Shown: positions 63,596 to 64,000 of the stretch, in pieces
How the letters are laid out: each line of letters begins with the position of its first letter
Position numbering within the stretch: the stretch's first letter is position 1
NCBI RefSeq assembly: GCF_900142975.1
Contig: NZ_LT670848.1
Location: forward strand, 3,782,001 to 3,846,000
Direction: 5' to 3'
From: Salegentibacter salegens
GTDB taxonomy: Bacteria > Bacteroidota > Bacteroidia > Flavobacteriales > Flavobacteriaceae
Length of the DNA: 64,000 bases
Translations under genes and position numbers: made by a program
Notes under the pieces: model-generated
What the model was told of the DNA's origin: nothing
Seen by the model: the letters and a program-made list of their open reading frames with translations, nothing else
Database searches by the model: none

Positions 63596-64000
63596 ATGTT
63601 TCACCACACACATCCCTATAAACCTTTTATTCCGGAAAACGCAACAAAACTAATTGTAGGAACATTACCGCCTCCAAGATTTACGAAAGGGGAATTTAAG
63701 GAAGGTGATGTTAATTTTTGCTACGGTAGCCGCGACGGACTTTTATGGCTCGTGCTGGATAATATTTTCGAGCTGGACCTTAAATTTGAAACCACAGAAG
63801 AAGCGGTAAAACAACGTAAAGAGTTTTTAAAAGAAAGAGGGATAGGAATCTGTGATATGGTAGAAAGCAGTAGGAGGGAAAAGGTAGATGCTTCCGATCT
63901 TGGGATGCAGGAAGTAGAACTTAGGGATATGATAGGGATTTTAGAAGAAAATCCGAATATAGAAACCCTGCTTTTTACCGGCGGAAATTCCAAAAATGGT
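63596..64000 (+). CDS. Uracil-DNA-glycosylase-family protein (5' part, cut by window end)
   Basis: 135 codons from the ATG at 63596, still open at the window end. The opening HPYKPFIPENATKLIVGTLP and PPPRFTKGEF, then FCYGSRDGLLW, match the mismatch-type uracil-DNA glycosylase superfamily of Bacteroidota, which removes damaged or deaminated bases. GTLPPP corresponds to the usual G-x-x-P-G-like active-site strand. The C-terminal motif is outside the window, so the subgroup cannot be set. Confidence 0.75.
   Translation, partial: MFHHTHPYKPFIPENATKLIVGTLPPPRFTKGEFKEGDVNFCYGSRDGLLWLVLDNIFELDLKFETTEEAVKQRKEFLKERGIGICDMVESSRREKVDASDLGMQEVELRDMIGILEENPNIETLLFTGGNSKNG

Noticed and set aside
63323..63613. 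96-codon minus-strand frame
   Set aside because: Covers the terminator and inverted repeats behind pyc and overlaps the start of the glycosylase gene; no conserved feature.
63721..63993. 90-codon minus-strand frame at the window end
   Set aside because: Antisense of the glycosylase-family gene that begins at 63596.

Overview
The window is a chromosomal segment of a low-GC Bacteroidota, most likely a marine Flavobacteriaceae near Salegentibacter, Gramella or Zunongwangia (genus inferred from gene content only). Supporting signs are: almost no Shine-Dalgarno sequences; promoter-like TAnnTTTG hexamer-type motifs; a eukaryote-like prolyl-tRNA synthetase; a kynurenine pathway; OmpP1/FadL and TonB-dependent outer-membrane proteins; many SPII lipoproteins; and small conserved flavobacterial families. 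No CRISPR array, prophage or rRNA operon is visible. One complete insertion sequence is present.

Layout. 1-5 kb: end of an unknown gene, a cobalamin adenosyltransferase, a small membrane protein, an IS5-family element that splits a secreted ABM/DABB-like gene, and a FadL-type barrel. 5-10 kb: a Gly/aromatic- and Arg/Ser-rich lipoprotein, proS, two identical tRNA-Glu genes, rpsT, and a pepE-glsA operon. 10-16 kb: a tandem array of four related exported proteins (the fourth has an in-frame stop), then a DUF6702-like protein and an M1 peptidase. 16-30 kb: tatA-PAP2, an O-methyltransferase, kynU with a beta-lactamase-like hydrolase, an SDR enzyme, small membrane proteins (one decayed), flavin enzymes, kmo, a K+/H+ antiporter, and msrA with lipoproteins. 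30-43 kb: a coiled-coil zinc-ribbon homologue without cysteines with a Nif3-like protein, lpxK, a hybrid histidine kinase, gap, lipA, an ECF sigma factor with a glycosyltransferase, a fasciclin lipoprotein, a TPP riboswitch with no gene behind it, murB and an aminotransferase. 43-64 kb: DUF1573, valS, the rsfS-ftsH-LUD-cdsA-psd-ACBP cluster, birA, pyrE, a NUDIX protein, an M14 peptidase, a PQQ-dehydrogenase-like protein with a TonB receptor, pyruvate carboxylase, and the start of a uracil-DNA-glycosylase-family gene cut by the window edge.

How the genes work together. Most of the window is housekeeping: translation (proS, valS, rpsT, tRNA-Glu, rsfS), envelope synthesis (lpxK, murB, cdsA, psd, PAP2), cofactors (lipA, birA, cobalamin adenosyltransferase) and central metabolism (gap, pyc, pyrE). 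kynU and kmo supply two steps from tryptophan towards 3-hydroxyanthranilate and NAD. The points most worth a second look are the orphan TPP riboswitch plus terminator (about 40.56-40.71 kb), the cysteine-free zinc-ribbon homologue, the four-member exported paralogue array with a fresh nonsense codon, the IS insertion whose removal restores the host reading frame exactly, and several dispersed palindromic repeats, one of them lodged in the loop of a terminator.
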